From positions 873,001 through 937,000 of the forward strand of contig NC_045142.1 in assembly GCF_008831285.2 (NCBI RefSeq): 64,000 nucleotides of DNA, in the 5' to 3' direction. Within the stretch, counting starts at the first letter, position 1; each line of letters starts with the position of its first letter. The notes under the pieces were generated by a model that was not told the origin of the DNA, ran no database searches, and saw only the letters and a list, made by a program, of their open reading frames with translations. The DNA is from Nymphaea colorata. Its lineage: Eukaryota; Streptophyta; Magnoliopsida; Nymphaeales; Nymphaeaceae. Below are positions 49,001-60,658 of this stretch, piece after piece. Made by a program: the position numbers and the translations under genes.

Positions 49001-51509
49001 TTGTAGTGTGAAGTGTGAACAACTCCAAAGTTCCTTTTGGCTGCTTTCTTTTCTTGTAGCCTAGAAGAATATGGAGACTCTTTTATGCTGGGCTCATTTT
49101 CCTTGTCATAAATATTAATTTGTCCTTTCCTTTGATGGGCATTGCCCTCTCCCTCCTTTTCTGTTTTGTTGAGTTTACCATTGTCGTGTACATCTTAGCA
49201 TCTCAACACTCTTGTGGTGTCCCAGATTATTTGACAACATCAACTGATTTTTTTTCCTTGTCATATCTTTGTTCCTGGAGATCTTAGATGTCCTGTTAGA
49301 CAATCATAAATGCTTGGCACGGTCCAAATAAGTGATTCTTACTTGTTCCTTTTTCTTTCTCTTTTCAATAATTGATTTCTAGGGCACCTGGTTGCCAGAG
49401 GGAATATGAAAGCCGGGCTGCTGTTAACACAGTTGTGCTGCATCCAAACCAGGTATGTTGTAGAAAATCCTAGTTTGTGACTTTGTGTACATGCAGCAAC
49501 ACATACACCTATGAAGCTCTTGTTTGATCATAAGCCTCTCATGGATATTAACTCTTAGCTAATGCATCGATAATTTATGTTTGTCTATGAATGACATTTT
49601 TCTTGTTACTATTGAGCATCCTGTACTTGGAATTATCGATGTCCCAATGTTTTGTTTGGTACATTGACTCTCTGGATGCTTAATCAGCTGAGTTTCTTTC
49701 TTGTTGCAGACAGAATTGATATCTGGAGATCAAAATGGGAATATACGTGTATGGGATTTAACTGCAAATTCATGTAGCTGCGAATTGGTAATGGTTTCCA
49801 ATTTCTTTTGGTTCAAGTATTCACAATGTTCTAAGGCCTAAGCTGACTTATTCAGGATGAAAGACTGGCAGTTTTTCCTAACTGCAGGTTCCAGAGGTCG
49901 ATACAGCTGTAAGATCATTGACTGTCATGTGGGATGGGAGTTTAGTTGTAGCAGCAAACAACCATGGCACATGTTATGTGTGGCGCTTGTTGCGTGGAAC
50001 ACAGGTTTAGCTTTGTATGACATTGATGTTCACAAGAACAAAAAAAAATGCTTGCAAGGGTCCTCCTGCTTGCTATAATAATGTTTTTTCTCTTGCAGAC
50101 AATGACTAATTTTGAGCCGTTACACAAGCTACAAGCACATAGTGGTTATATCTTAAAGTGTTTACTGTCACCTGAATTCTGTGAGCCTAACAGGTTAGAA
50201 TGTCTTTTGCGTCCTCTGTGCATCTCATTGAACAAATTTTTCTTTGTTCTTTAGTGTTCTTGACTGAAACTTTTCACACTGAAATCAGTGATTAAGCATC
50301 ACAGTCACAGGTGTACGTCATCCAATCACTCGAGCACTGGATGATATGAACACAAGATGCTGCTGTTATGTTATTTTTTGACAATGTTAATTACCTGTTG
50401 TCTATGGTTTGGACATTAAATGGTTCAAAGTGCTGCTTCATTGTGTTGGTTTGGATTTTGTTTCCAACTTAGTAATTACAACCTATAAGATGATTTTGAT
50501 TGGTGCCTTAGGTCATGCTCTTGTTTGGTCTTTCAATACACCTTTCTGTAAGCTCTGATAAAATTATCGAGACACCATATACTTAAGTATGGAAGAAAAC
50601 TGGTCTGCAGAATTTGCCTGGAGGTGTTGCTATCGTATTTTATGGAATCTAGCATCTGTGAATCTGATTGAGGCTCAGGAAGTTATTTGGGCAATTCACC
50701 AGAGACATTGTTTTGGTACTTGACCTGTGGAAAAATTTTGAAGCAGCTGGGTCCTTTGAGAGTTATCGTTAAGTTCACTATAAATTTATTATTGAACACG
50801 TTGGTATTTTCCTTTTCTGATTCTAGGTATTTGGCCACAACGTCATCTGATCAGACGGTTAAGATATGGAATGTTGATGGTTTTACTCTGGAGCGAACTT
50901 TAACAGGTGAACAACTAGTGCTACTTTTTGTATTTATCATTGCTGGTGGAGCCCATTTTTCTAGAAAGTCACGTACACAAATATATCCCATTCAGGGGAA
51001 TTACATGGCTGCAGTTGCCACTACACTGGGATCCTGACAGACTGGTTCAGGACCCTGTTCCTAGCTTTCACCAAACTGGAGGGGGAACAAGACTAGCCCA
51101 TGCACCACCTCCTTTCTAGGGATGAGCTTGTGGAACGTTCCTGATGCATGTCCTTTTCAAAATGTCCTGTGGCTTGCTTGAACTTCATTTCAATTTCTCA
51201 TCTTTGTGGTAAACTGCATGCTATGTGTCTGTGCTGCCACAGGACATCAACGTTGGGTGTGGGACTGTGTCTTCTCAGTCGACGGTGCTTACTTAATTAC
51301 GGGTAAGTGTACTGTGTAACTAATGCTTTCTTAATCTCTCGCTAAATTCTCACTTTAATTTATTCCTTCCTGGTTTTCCAGCTTCTTCAGATACAACTGC
51401 AAGGTTGTGGAACATGGCAACTGGTGAGGCTATCAGAGTTTACCAAGGGCACCACAAAGCAGCTGTTTGCTGTGCACTCCATGATGGTACGGAAACGTCT
51501 CCATCCTGA
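46045..51509 (+). CDS. LST8: LST8, WD40 subunit of the TOR complex
   Basis: Ten exons with consistent phases: 46045-46158, 46258-46359, 46437-46549, 49383-49452, 49710-49787, 49888-50004, 50099-50193, 50827-50906, 51243-51302, 51382-51509 (318 residues). LST8 is a seven-bladed beta-propeller that binds and stabilises the TOR kinase domain, controlling growth in response to nutrients. WD repeats end in [64 protein letters not shown] and [11 protein letters not shown], seven in all. The start [19 protein letters not shown] and the end [10 protein letters not shown] match plant and animal LST8; a short Ser-rich tail follows. Intron 3 is 2.8 kb and contains an hAT-like element with many CGTATCGTACGATACG palindromes. 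Two uORFs precede the start. Confidence 0.95.
47391..48108 (+). mobile_element. hAT-like non-autonomous element with TATCGTACGATA palindromes
   Basis: Exact 8-bp duplications GTAAGAAG flank it at 47383-47390 and 48109-48116. Termini are CAGTGTTATC on the left and, reversed on the right, CAATGTTATC. The left ~170 bp are packed with palindromic variants of CGTATCGTACGATACG, and the right end has further ACGATACG/CGATACGC units. The centre is T-rich with long TTTTTT runs. No transposase. It lies in LST8 intron 3. Confidence 0.85.
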
Positions 51510-52473
51510 ATCAGCAGGTGTGTTGTTCAGGAATCAGTTATGGCCTTGTTGACACATTTTAGCAAGCACTTGGTTTAGCATTAGTTTATGCACGACTACT
51601 TTTAGTTTATGAGAATAAAGGCCAGGACTGCGGATGCTTCATGATCTGATTTTATACCTGTTTTCTTCATTTACATTCTTCTTGGCAGGTCATTCATTGT
51701 CAGAACTACTTAGTTGATGTCTCTTCCTAATCAGGTGGCTTAGCTGCCACTCCACAGTTACAGACATCTTGTATGGAGCAGAAACAGTAATAAGCTAGTC
51801 AGCCCGCCTGGCCTTGCCGGGAATAAATCATTGTAAACATTTTCAGTCATTACCATTTTTGTAATTTAAAGTTAGTTTGGCTACATTCTGTTGTTCATAA
51901 TCGAATTAAAATTGGATAGGAAGATACTGTTCTCATTGATTAAATTTTAGACTTCATTGTCAAGCTAAAAAAATTTTAAGAATATGAGACCGCCATGAAA
52001 TTATCCTTTCAAGCACGAGAGTTGACTGCAGCAGTAAACCGCCGTTTTTTTTCCTTTGATTCAATTGCATTAAATGTTAGCCCCCTTTTTTGTGTTCTTT
52101 TAAATGCATGGAGATTGGTTGAACACCCAAAATTTTGTAAAAATCATTTTCATTGATGGTAATTTTGTTTTGAAGCTAGCGGAAGAACTCATTGTTACAG
52201 TTCGTTAGCACAACCAACGATATGGATCTGATCTTCATATGAAACTGTAATGTAAGACTGACACAAATTCTGTCTTATTTGGTCTCCACATTTAACTTTT
52301 GTAAGGCAGAATGTATTGGGCCTCAATACAGCTTATATTGCATTCCTAATTCCAATGGATAACATTCAATTACACAAATAATTTTCAAAATATAGCGATT
52401 AATTTTAAAAGCCATTATCCGTATTGACCATTTAAAAAAACACTTTAATTGAAAGGGACCTGACAACGTGGAT

Positions 52474-52726
52474 TAAGCTTGGTCATTGGGCCCGGCCCAT
52501 AATGAGTCTGCCCGCCCCGACATCTAAAACGGTGCCTGGGTTTGGCCCGACTCAGAAAACCTCAGTCCGGCTCGATTAAATTTAAAAATATATTTTTAAA
52601 TAACAAATTATATATATATATAAAAAAAAAAACTCATTATCGGTTCGGCCCAGGTTCCTTTTTTAAGGGCTCGGGCTTTGGCCTACGTTAGGTCGGGTAT
52701 GTGGCCCGGTCCGGTGTCCAGGCTTA
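52474..52726. mobile_element. hAT-like MITE, GGGCCCGG termini (copy A)
   Basis: Inverted termini are TAAGCTTGGTCATTGGGCCC on the left and, reversed on the right, TAAGCCTGGACACCGGACCG. The interior shares CCCGACATCTAAAAC, AAATTTAAAAATATATTTTTAA and ACTCATTATCGG-type stretches with copy B. No clear target-site duplication. Confidence 0.65.
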
Positions 52727-52727
52727 T

Positions 52728-52879
52728 GATGGACTATAATTCTGAAGGCGCCCATGTTGTATTCACTTGGCTCCTTTTTTATAATAGCTTTTGAAAACCT
52801 TACGATGGACTATAATTCTGAAGGCGCCCATGTTGTATTCACTTGGCTCCTTTTTTATAATAGCTTTTGAAAACCTTAC
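52728..52879. repeat. Perfect 76-bp tandem duplication
   Basis: A unit beginning GATGGACTATAATTCTGAAG and ending GAAAACCTTAC is present twice without any difference at 52728-52803 and 52804-52879. The first copy starts one base after hAT-like copy A. Identity suggests a very recent event or an assembly artefact. Confidence 0.95.
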
Positions 52880-52954
52880 CTGACTTAGATGGACCAGTTC
52901 TTATCACAAGTCAGATCAAGGCGACATTCTTTTTGTTGTTGGGTGAGTAAGAAG

Positions 52955-53236
52955 TAAGACTGGGCATTGGGCCGGCCTGACATCTAAAACCTGGGCTTGG
53001 GTCTGGCCCAACTGATTACATTTAAAAATATATTTTTAAATAAAAATATATAAATATAATTAATTATAATAAAATATTATATATATATATATATATATTA
53101 ATTAAAAATAAAAAAACTCATTATCGGGTCAACACAGGCTTATCGGCCCAAGTTCCTTTTTTTCGAGCCTGGGCCCAAGACCGAGTCGGGCCGGGTACTG
53201 AGTATCGGCGGCGGCCCAGCCCAGTGCCCTTGCTTA
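52955..53236. mobile_element. hAT-like MITE, GGGCCGG termini (copy B)
   Basis: The left terminus is TAAGACTGGGCATTGGGCC; the right reversed is TAAGCAAGGGCACTGGGC. Flanking 8-mers are GTAAGAAG (52947-52954) and CTAAGAAG (53237-53244), which differ at one base. About 282 bp, no coding capacity, and clearly related to copy A about 230 bp upstream. Confidence 0.75.
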
Positions 53237-54309
53237 CTAAGAAGAACATTTCATTATATCGCCTAAGAAGAATGCTCAAGTCCCCACCATTCTCCTCATC
53301 CCCAAGTAGTTCGATTTGACTGGTAAATAACTAAATATGAATCCAATTAATATTCAAATTTAAACTCTGAATTGAGATTTTCTTACAAGCTACCTGACTC
53401 TCATATAATTTGATACCTCTTCTGCATTTTAAGATCATACGCTCCCCTCAATATTACTTTAGGTGAGCGGGAGACAATTCCCACTACCCAAACAAAGGCC
53501 GAAGCCTCCTTCCTACTCGTCATCCCCTTAAACTTCAGGGCTACTTTATGCTTCCTCAAGATGGCGCTTCATCTATGTTTCAATTTGCATGTCGATGTAC
53601 CCTTTTGCAATACGGGAGGGTTGATACTTCAAGAATTTGAAATTAAAACTGGCTTCCACCCTGACCCTTGCACTAACCCCAGATCCTTGTAGGAAACAAC
53701 AAAATTAATGATTTGAAGCTCGATCTTAGATCATGCCCTTTTACAATCTCAAGCAACAAAAATATTGAGTTGGTATCTTTAGTTTGATGAGCCATGGGCT
53801 TTACGCCAATTGAATTGAATTGGTTAAAAAAAGATTATCATTTTTGCTTTTAGTTATCCTATTCATATTAAACATTTTGCCGATTCAAACAGGCCCATGA
53901 TATATTTCATACTGAGCTCAGCTTATTGAGCCAATTGCAAGTAAGTTTCTGACATACGTGTATGGCCGCTCATCTCACAAGATGAACGGCTCTCAAGCGG
54001 CGAGTGCGTCGGTAGAGAGCGTGAGGCGGGCCCATCTGCTCAACCACCTTGCTTAGAGAGCGTGTCCAGCCTCGCGTTTGCTTGTCTCTGTGGTCTCGTT
54101 CCTCGAAGCTGAGCGAATTTGTTCTAAACTTTGAGTGAAAAATCGGACATTCCCAAGTGGACAAATCGAATACCAAACTGTTCTTTTTCTTGGTTCACAT
54201 TTGTTCACTATAATTTGTTGGTGTACAAAAGAAAGCTCCATCAACAAATGCCGAGATAAATAAATCGATTCCTTGTGTTTGTTAGAAAGTAGCACTTGAT
54301 TCTTGACGT

Positions 54310-54460
54310 AGATTCGTTCCCTTACCCCTTGTTTAAGAAAGCTGAGGTTGGACAGATCCTTACCACTACTTTAATAAGGTAGGAAAACTGCGGGTATTGA
54401 ACTCTTGACCTCTTTCAACTCATCTCCAGCATCTAACCATTGACCTCATTCAAACTAGAA
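54310..54460 (-). mobile_element. Probable tRNA-derived SINE (reverse)
   Basis: Read on the minus strand, AATGGTTAGATGCTGG (54441-54426) resembles a tRNA-type A box and GAGTTCAATACCC (54404-54392) a B box, about 35 bp apart as expected for a pol III promoter. The ends and target duplications could not be fixed. Confidence 0.42.
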
Positions 54461-56118
54461 GTTGTTAAATCTAGATCCAAAGCCAAGTTTGGTTGGTGGG
54501 TCAATTTTGGATCACCGTCGGAACCCCGGCAGTTTAATTCTTGGCGAAATATAGATCCATGTCAAAAGCCTAATTTTAGCAGCAAAGATTGCCTTGATTC
54601 CGATTTGATATTCAACTAAGTGAGTCCAGTAAGTCGAAAATGGCTTCGATCCAATCTCATCAAGTATAGATTATCTGAACTTGAAACACTTGCATTTAAT
54701 AATTGTGAAGGAATTGGACATCGGGATCTTTATTTAAGATTGTAGTTACTAGTTCAAGGAAAGTTGGAGTTCGATAGATGTGAAGGATTGATTACCACCT
54801 TCACAGAGTTAGAGTTAGGTGGTAAAATCATCAACCGAAATTCGTCACTATACCACTTAAGCAAGTTCGGTGGGTTTGGATATGAGTTCAAAAGATCCAA
54901 ATCCGTGTAAATTGGACCTGGACCTGGCAAGTTAGATGGATTTATGGTGCCAATTAGATCCTGCGAAGCGGGTTCCCAAAAACCAAAAGCGTCAAAGGGC
55001 ATACTCGTTATTCCCACTAAAGGGTGCGCGAACAACGTCATTTAGAAGTTATGTTACGAGGCTATTTTCGTCCAAGACTGACACGTCCCAACAACAACGA
55101 GGTTCCTCCGTTACAGTGTCGCCTTCACTCCTGTCAACCAGAAGGCCCACATTGACCCCTTCTGAGAAACGGAATAACGAGTTTGCCATTGGAAATTTCC
55201 CTGATTTTCCTTTGTAATCAACTTAATGCTCATGTTAAACAGGGTGGCGTCTCTATATGAAAAGAGAGAGAGAATAGCATTAAATCGATTAATAAAAATG
55301 TGTTTATATATATATATATATAAAAGCTGCTTTAACATCAATTGATGCAATAGATGTGTTCAGCATCATTGAAACTTAAAAATCAACTACGTGATTTTAG
55401 AAAAGGAGTATCTATTGAGACGGGTTATAGTGATTGAATTTCTCATTCAGCAAAAAATATGGAAACAGTGGTTCTTTTCTTTGGCGACTCGAATTTCAAC
55501 TAAACCAGTTCCGCAGATAGATGACATCAAAAGCTAAAACAATGAAGAAAATGCAATCAATTTTATACCATGTATGGATTAAGCGGAACGATTCTAGGGA
55601 AAATACACGCGTATGTCATCGATAGCAGGGAAAGCGAGCCTTTCAGCCGAGACGGCAGGAACCAGTCTCTCTCTCTCGCTCGCTCTCGTGATTCTTCTGA
55701 TTGTTGGCGTTATTTTTCTTTGGTGTGTCGATTGCTCCCCAGTTGATCTTTTTAAGCCGAGATACCAGGAGGCCATCTCTCTCTCTCCTCTCTGAGTTCT
55801 GCGCGTTATTTAATTTGGGGTGTCATTTGTTGTCCGTTTCATTTCTTCCTCTCTTTTCTTACCGGAGGTCTATTTTCTTATCTATTTCATCGCCCCCTCT
55901 GTCTCAGTCTGCGTGTCTACCTCTGCCATTGATAGAAAGTATCGCTTTCCACATGGACGAAGAAAAAGGAGCAATCGACAAAGAAAAAGGAGTCTGGTGA
56001 CCCCCGTTTCTCTCTCTCTCTGGCTCTCTAAAGGCATATTTTTGGAGTAGTGATACAGCGGGAAGGAGAGACAGAGAGAAGGTCGAAGTGTAAACAACAA
56101 TCAGCAGCGGGAAGGGGC

Positions 56119-56745
56119 ATGGAGGATCAGAAGAGTCCCTCCTTCCTTCCAGCATCCAAGGTCAAGGGCCTCCGCTTCGGCGGCCAGCTCCTCATCAAGA
56201 ACTTCACCATCCGCCGCGCCTCTCCTCCCCAACTCCTCCGCCTCCTCCCCTCCGCCGCCGCCGCCGCTGCCGCCGTGTCCACCACCGGTTCCTCCTCCTC
56301 CCCTTTTTCCTCCACGGCCGCTTACCTGCCCACCAACTTCACCATCCTCGCCCACCACGCCCTCCACACCCTTACCCTCGGCCTCGGTACCAAGAAGTCC
56401 AAGGTCGTCATCTTCGTCTTCGAGTCCGGCGCCCTCAGGGCCGGCGTCGAGCGGTCGTGGCCGTCGGAGATCGCGCTGGGGGAGGTCAACCGCCGGCTCA
56501 TCCGCGGGCTCGCCGGGTTCGAGATGGCGCGGTTCAAGTTTAGGAAAGGTTGCATTACTTTCTACGTCTACGCCGTGAGGCGGGCGGGAAGCGCCGGCTT
56601 CTCCAGCGGCGAGGAGCTCAGAAGGGTCGTCCAGGCCGTCGCCTCCCTCAACGACTTCTTGGACCATACCGCCATGCTCGCCATGCCTCATCAGAAGAGC
56701 CTATCTCACATCCCCTCCGTCCGCCTTACCACCATGGCTCACTAA
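56119..56745 (+). CDS. Uncharacterised plant protein, single exon, GC-rich
   Basis: An uninterrupted 208-codon frame beginning MEDQKSPSFLPASKVKG. I do not recognise the family with certainty; it looks like a small plant-specific protein without a named domain. Residues 1-45 include LRFGGQLLIKNFTIRR, followed by an Ala run (46-52) and a Ser-rich linker. Residues 70-190 look folded: TNFTILAHHALHTLTLGLG, SKVVIFVFESGAL, GEVNRRLIRGLAGFEMARFK, FRKGCITFYVYAVRR and EELRRVVQAVASLNDFLDH. No signal peptide or membrane segment is evident. Composition is strongly GC-biased against AT-rich flanks, as for the glucanase, which supports real coding. A CT-rich leader precedes it and CT runs follow the stop. 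An antisense 196-codon frame is a by-product of this composition. Confidence 0.82.
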   Translation: MEDQKSPSFLPASKVKGLRFGGQLLIKNFTIRRASPPQLLRLLPSAAAAAAAVSTTGSSSSPFSSTAAYLPTNFTILAHHALHTLTLGLGTKKSKVVIFVFESGALRAGVERSWPSEIALGEVNRRLIRGLAGFEMARFKFRKGCITFYVYAVRRAGSAGFSSGEELRRVVQAVASLNDFLDHTAMLAMPHQKSLSHIPSVRLTTMAH

Positions 56746-59700
56746 TCTCTCTCTCTCTCTCTCTGACTCTTTTTTTATCTCTCAATTTGTTTTATTTTAT
56801 TTCTCATTTCATCTCTCACTCTCTCTCTGTGAATTGAGGGGCGTGGTGTACAGATGGGCCTTGCCGTGTTCGTTTCTCTCAGTCCTTGGACATTAATTTT
56901 GCAAAAACGATACTTTATGATTTTGGTTTTCTTATTTCTCTCTCTCTCTCTCTCTCTCTTGACTGAGAGGTATGATGTACAGTTGGCCGGGTTCTGATTA
57001 GTGACTGCAGTGGTGAGTCTCTCTCTTGTATTTTCTTTTGGAGTTTTTGTGTGAGAAGTTATTGTTTTCCTTTAAACTTGAGAGTGTGTATTGTAGTGTT
57101 GAAATTTTTTATGAGGCTAAACAAAAATGGGTATTTCATCTTCTTCTTCTTCTTCCTCTTCATTTTCATTGTTTCTGTACTGGTTTAGAGTGTGATGGAA
57201 TGATCTGTAGGATACAAAAGACATATATACTTGGAATGAAGAGCATGGTTTTTCTACAGGACTGATGTTGGTGCTGATCAATCCAGTGACATTGATTGTG
57301 TGATCCGTGTTTCAAAAGATTATCTTCTATACTGAAAAATGAGCAGCTTTATGTTTCCAAGGGCTTCTGCTCCTTCCCTTTTCTTTCTTCTGGACACAAT
57401 GGACTGCAGAGTCTACCTTTCAACGATTAAAGCATGGTGTGGTAGCTGCTGCAGCAGCAGCTGCCTGTACCATTGGAAATCACAAGCTCTTTATTGAAAT
57501 TTAGGAGCTTTGATTGTGCCTGTCTCTCTCATCTCCCTTCCTCTTTCTCTCTCTCTCATATTCTCAGACGACAAGTTTCTTAATATTTTAGTATAGTGAG
57601 TGACGTACTGGTACATCTCGGGAGACGCTATTGGTAGGATTGGCAAAACCCATTTAGGCATTGCGTCTTCACTACAAAATGCGGTTGTTTTCCATTTTTT
57701 TCATTTAATTGAACCAGTGAGATCTGCTTTAGGATTGGCTTAGGTGAGATAAGCTTTTGAATGCTAAAATCCACATGTGAAAGCCTAAACAATTATTGAA
57801 AATTGTAGTTTTTTTGAGCCCAGAAAGTATATAGTTCGGCAAGAAAACAAAGAAAAGGTCAATTTTTAAGTAGATTTCCTATTTATTTCAAGGCATCTGA
57901 ATCCGATAAGAGAGAGAGAGAGAGAGAGAGAGAGAAAATGGGGTCGATCATCCGTCCATTTCAAACTTAGGCTTTATCAACCGATTTAGACAGAAACTTT
58001 ATTTATTAAGAGGGCCCCTCCAGGCCCCAATTGTGGACTCCGACTCCTAGTTTTCTGTTCATCTTATTTTCACTTTCCGAGAAATTTCGCCACGAAGAAT
58101 CTTCTTCGTAAGCGTCGTACTTACTAATTGTTTAGAGAGAGAGAGAAGGGAGGTTGGTGTTCACTTTCTGCACTGAATGCAAGAATTCCTTTCGGTTGCT
58201 TCAACAAGAAGAACGCCCGCAGCTAAACTACAGACTCTTTCACCAAACTTGGCTTAAATTGAAAAGATTCTAAAGCCCGGAAAAGAAAGACGGAGGAGGT
58301 CTGCTGTACAAATGAATCTGGTCTACTGCCCACGAACTGTTCTTCCCCGTAGACGACATTTAATGGAAAGAAAAAGGGAAGTGCAAGTGAACACATTGAT
58401 GTGGTTGTCACACTGTTTCTTTTGAGGACAGCATGATTGGTGGTGGGTTGAACTCAGGCACATATTCTCAAGGAGGGATGATGAGATATGGTGGGGAAAA
58501 GATGACCGCCATTATGCAAAGTGGTGAAGAAGGGGGCCCCAGCTCCTTGCTTCTAAAGCACTTTATGGTCTGCAAAAGAAGGTGACACACAGACGCTCTT
58601 CCTTTCATCCTTTTTCCTTCATCTCCAGAACCCCACCAGCTGCTCTGTTTTTCCGCAGAGACTAATTTTATTATAACCACTTCCATGGAAACTATTATCT
58701 AGGCATCCTCCGGTAGTGGTCCTGAAATCTGATTGGGATCCTTGAATTGGGGTTTCTTGTAGTTTTCCCGGTGCAGGTTTCTGGGGTTAGACGGGCACGT
58801 ATTCTAGCGATGGAAATTTTAAATTTTTAAGAAGCATCAAATGGAAAAAAAAAATTGTCAGTTTTTGGGGGTCCGTGTGGGCAATTGCCCACCCCTGTCT
58901 CCACCCCTGGAGGACTCTCTTGAGGGAGCTCTTTGGACTCTTTCCATTGCTTGGGAGTAAGACATTTTGGTTTTTCCCAAAAACTTTCCTATGGGTTTGG
59001 GTGCCAGAGAAACATCACACTTTTTCAGTACTTTTGGCAAGAGAATGTTGTTTGGCTGACTCCATTTCCCATACCATAAGCTGGTGCAGATACTACATTT
59101 TGCAGCACCACTTGCTTTTGGCAAGACCATGTTTTGGCACCACGCCGCGTTCAAAAAGCGTGGTTTCAAGTGATTTTCCATGTTTAACGGGCAACCGGAA
59201 CCGTGTTCTCATGGGGTTCTGGTTGTAGGGGTGGAACTACCATTTTGTTTTGTGGGGGTGAAATACTAAATAGAACTCTAAAAAATTATCCACACATAAT
59301 TTAATTTTTTCATAAGTTTTATAAGGGCTATATACGTTTTTTAAGAACCTTAGTATATAAAATTTTATTTTTCAAAAACTCAAGGAAGGGAAGGCAAAGG
59401 CTAGTGGTTCATATTAGATATTGGTTTGAATTTGTTAATGTGAGTCATACGTGTGGACAAATATATCTTAAGAGAGAGTCGATTGTAACATCCCATTGAA
59501 AAGTTTAGTCTAGTATATAAAATTGTGACAAATTTTGATTTGGAAGAGTTAGGGTCAGATATAGATCCAAATTAACCAAGTGTGACTAGTCAGGTGACTC
59601 AGGTTCATTTGAAGAAACTATGATTGGAATAACAATCAGATCCCGATCTCTCATCCGGTTTTGCATCCAAATGAAGACCCGAGTTCGAACCCACTCCATA

Positions 59701-60119
59701 ATTACTGGACTAGAATCCGGTTAGTCCAAACCACGTCAGATTTGGTAAGGCTTGGATCCGAAATGTCAATTCAATTGCATGCACAAAATTTTTGAAGCAT
59801 GATCTTGCTGGTCTAGAATTGGCTAAACACCCAAGATTGACACTGTTTTATGTCGACAGGACGGCAAGGAAATGTTTTCTCTAAACCAATGGAATCGCAG
59901 CTTGTTGGATTCTCCACGAAATTGTACTGAAATCTTTATGAATTCTTTTTGGCGTTTCGTGAAGACATATTATAAAGTGTCAAACAAGTCTAGATGAGAA
60001 CATGTTTGTCCTTGAAAACCAGATTTTTTGGATTTTGGCGAACTCAACAGTATGGGTTAAGCAATCAGATTGACTTTATTTAGTATATGGATTTCCTGAC
60101 TTCAACTAGTTAAGCTGGA

Positions 60120-60320
60120 ACATCCCCAAGGGGTGGCACAATGGTTGGGGTTGGAGTTGGTTGACAGTCGGTTCTCATTTCGAATCTTTAGGGCATCAAT
60201 TCCTTATCTTGTAACCAAAAGTAGGCCTCCTACCGTAGGAGGTCAAGAGGTTGAGTGGGTGTTTCGCTTCTTCTCTCGACAGTTCGAATGAATTACTCAT
60301 CTTACTCACCCAAAAAGAAA
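60120..60320 (+). mobile_element. tRNA-derived SINE with 13-bp target duplication
   Basis: A-box-like TGGCACAATGGTTGGGG (60134-60150) and B-box-like ATTTCGAATCTT (60177-60188) sit near the 5' end, as in tRNA-derived plant SINEs. It is flanked by TAGTTAAGCTGGA (60107-60119) and TAGTTAAGTTGGA (60321-60333), which differ at one base. The 3' end is an A-rich CAAAAAGAAA. About 201 bp. Confidence 0.8.
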
Positions 60321-60364
60321 TAGTTAAGTTGGACCTTTTATGATTCAGCCTACGTCCCATATTA

Positions 60365-60658
60365 AGTCGAACTCGCTCAAAAAGTCTCGACTCATGCTCA
60401 TCTCGTTTATCAACGAGCCGAGTTCAAGACTACAAAGATACTCTAATTGATAAGCAAGTCAAGTTCAAGTCTCATGAACTCGACTTGTTTATACTTGACA
60501 TGATTCGCAATTTGGTACTTTACATAATATTGTCAAAACCAGTTCCATGAGTTACACGAGGTAATGCCTAAACAAGTTAAATGAGTTAAACGAGTCGAGT
60601 TCAAGCAGAGCTCAAGCTGACCAAACTCAGGCTCGACTCGTCTCATGTGCAGCCCTAA
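60365..60658. mobile_element. hAT remnant related to the 19972-21116 element
   Basis: The right end (CTCATGTGCAGCCCTA) and the many GACTCG, GAGTCGAG and GAGCTCAAGC motifs match the subterminal style of the hAT element at 19972-21116. No left terminus or target duplication is seen, so it is truncated. Confidence 0.6.

Larger units (their letters stand above)
51510..56118. other. Intergenic with DNA transposons and a SINE
   Basis: After the LST8 3' end come two related hAT-like elements (52474-52726 and 52955-53236), an exact 76-bp tandem duplication between them, a possible reversed SINE (about 54310-54460), and AT-rich spacer. A TA microsatellite lies at 55304-55322. The minus-strand frame at 54754-55041 resembles repetitive DNA rather than a gene. 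Confidence 0.55.

Noticed and set aside
54754-55041. 95-codon minus-strand frame rich in Pro/Leu/Asn
   Set aside because: Reads like dispersed repeat DNA (repeated GATCCAAATCC-type words also seen near 59.5 kb), not a gene.
56101-56691. 196-codon minus-strand open frame
   Set aside because: Antisense shadow of the GC-rich single-exon gene at 56119-56745; Gly/Glu-rich low-complexity product.
58858-59228. Overlapping ~110-codon frames on both strands
   Set aside because: No recognisable domain or splice context; neighbouring sequence looks like degraded hAT MITE ends.
59660-59700. GAGTTCGAACCCA resembling a tRNA B box
   Set aside because: No A box, acceptor stem or anticodon arm can be paired around it, so it is not a tRNA gene.
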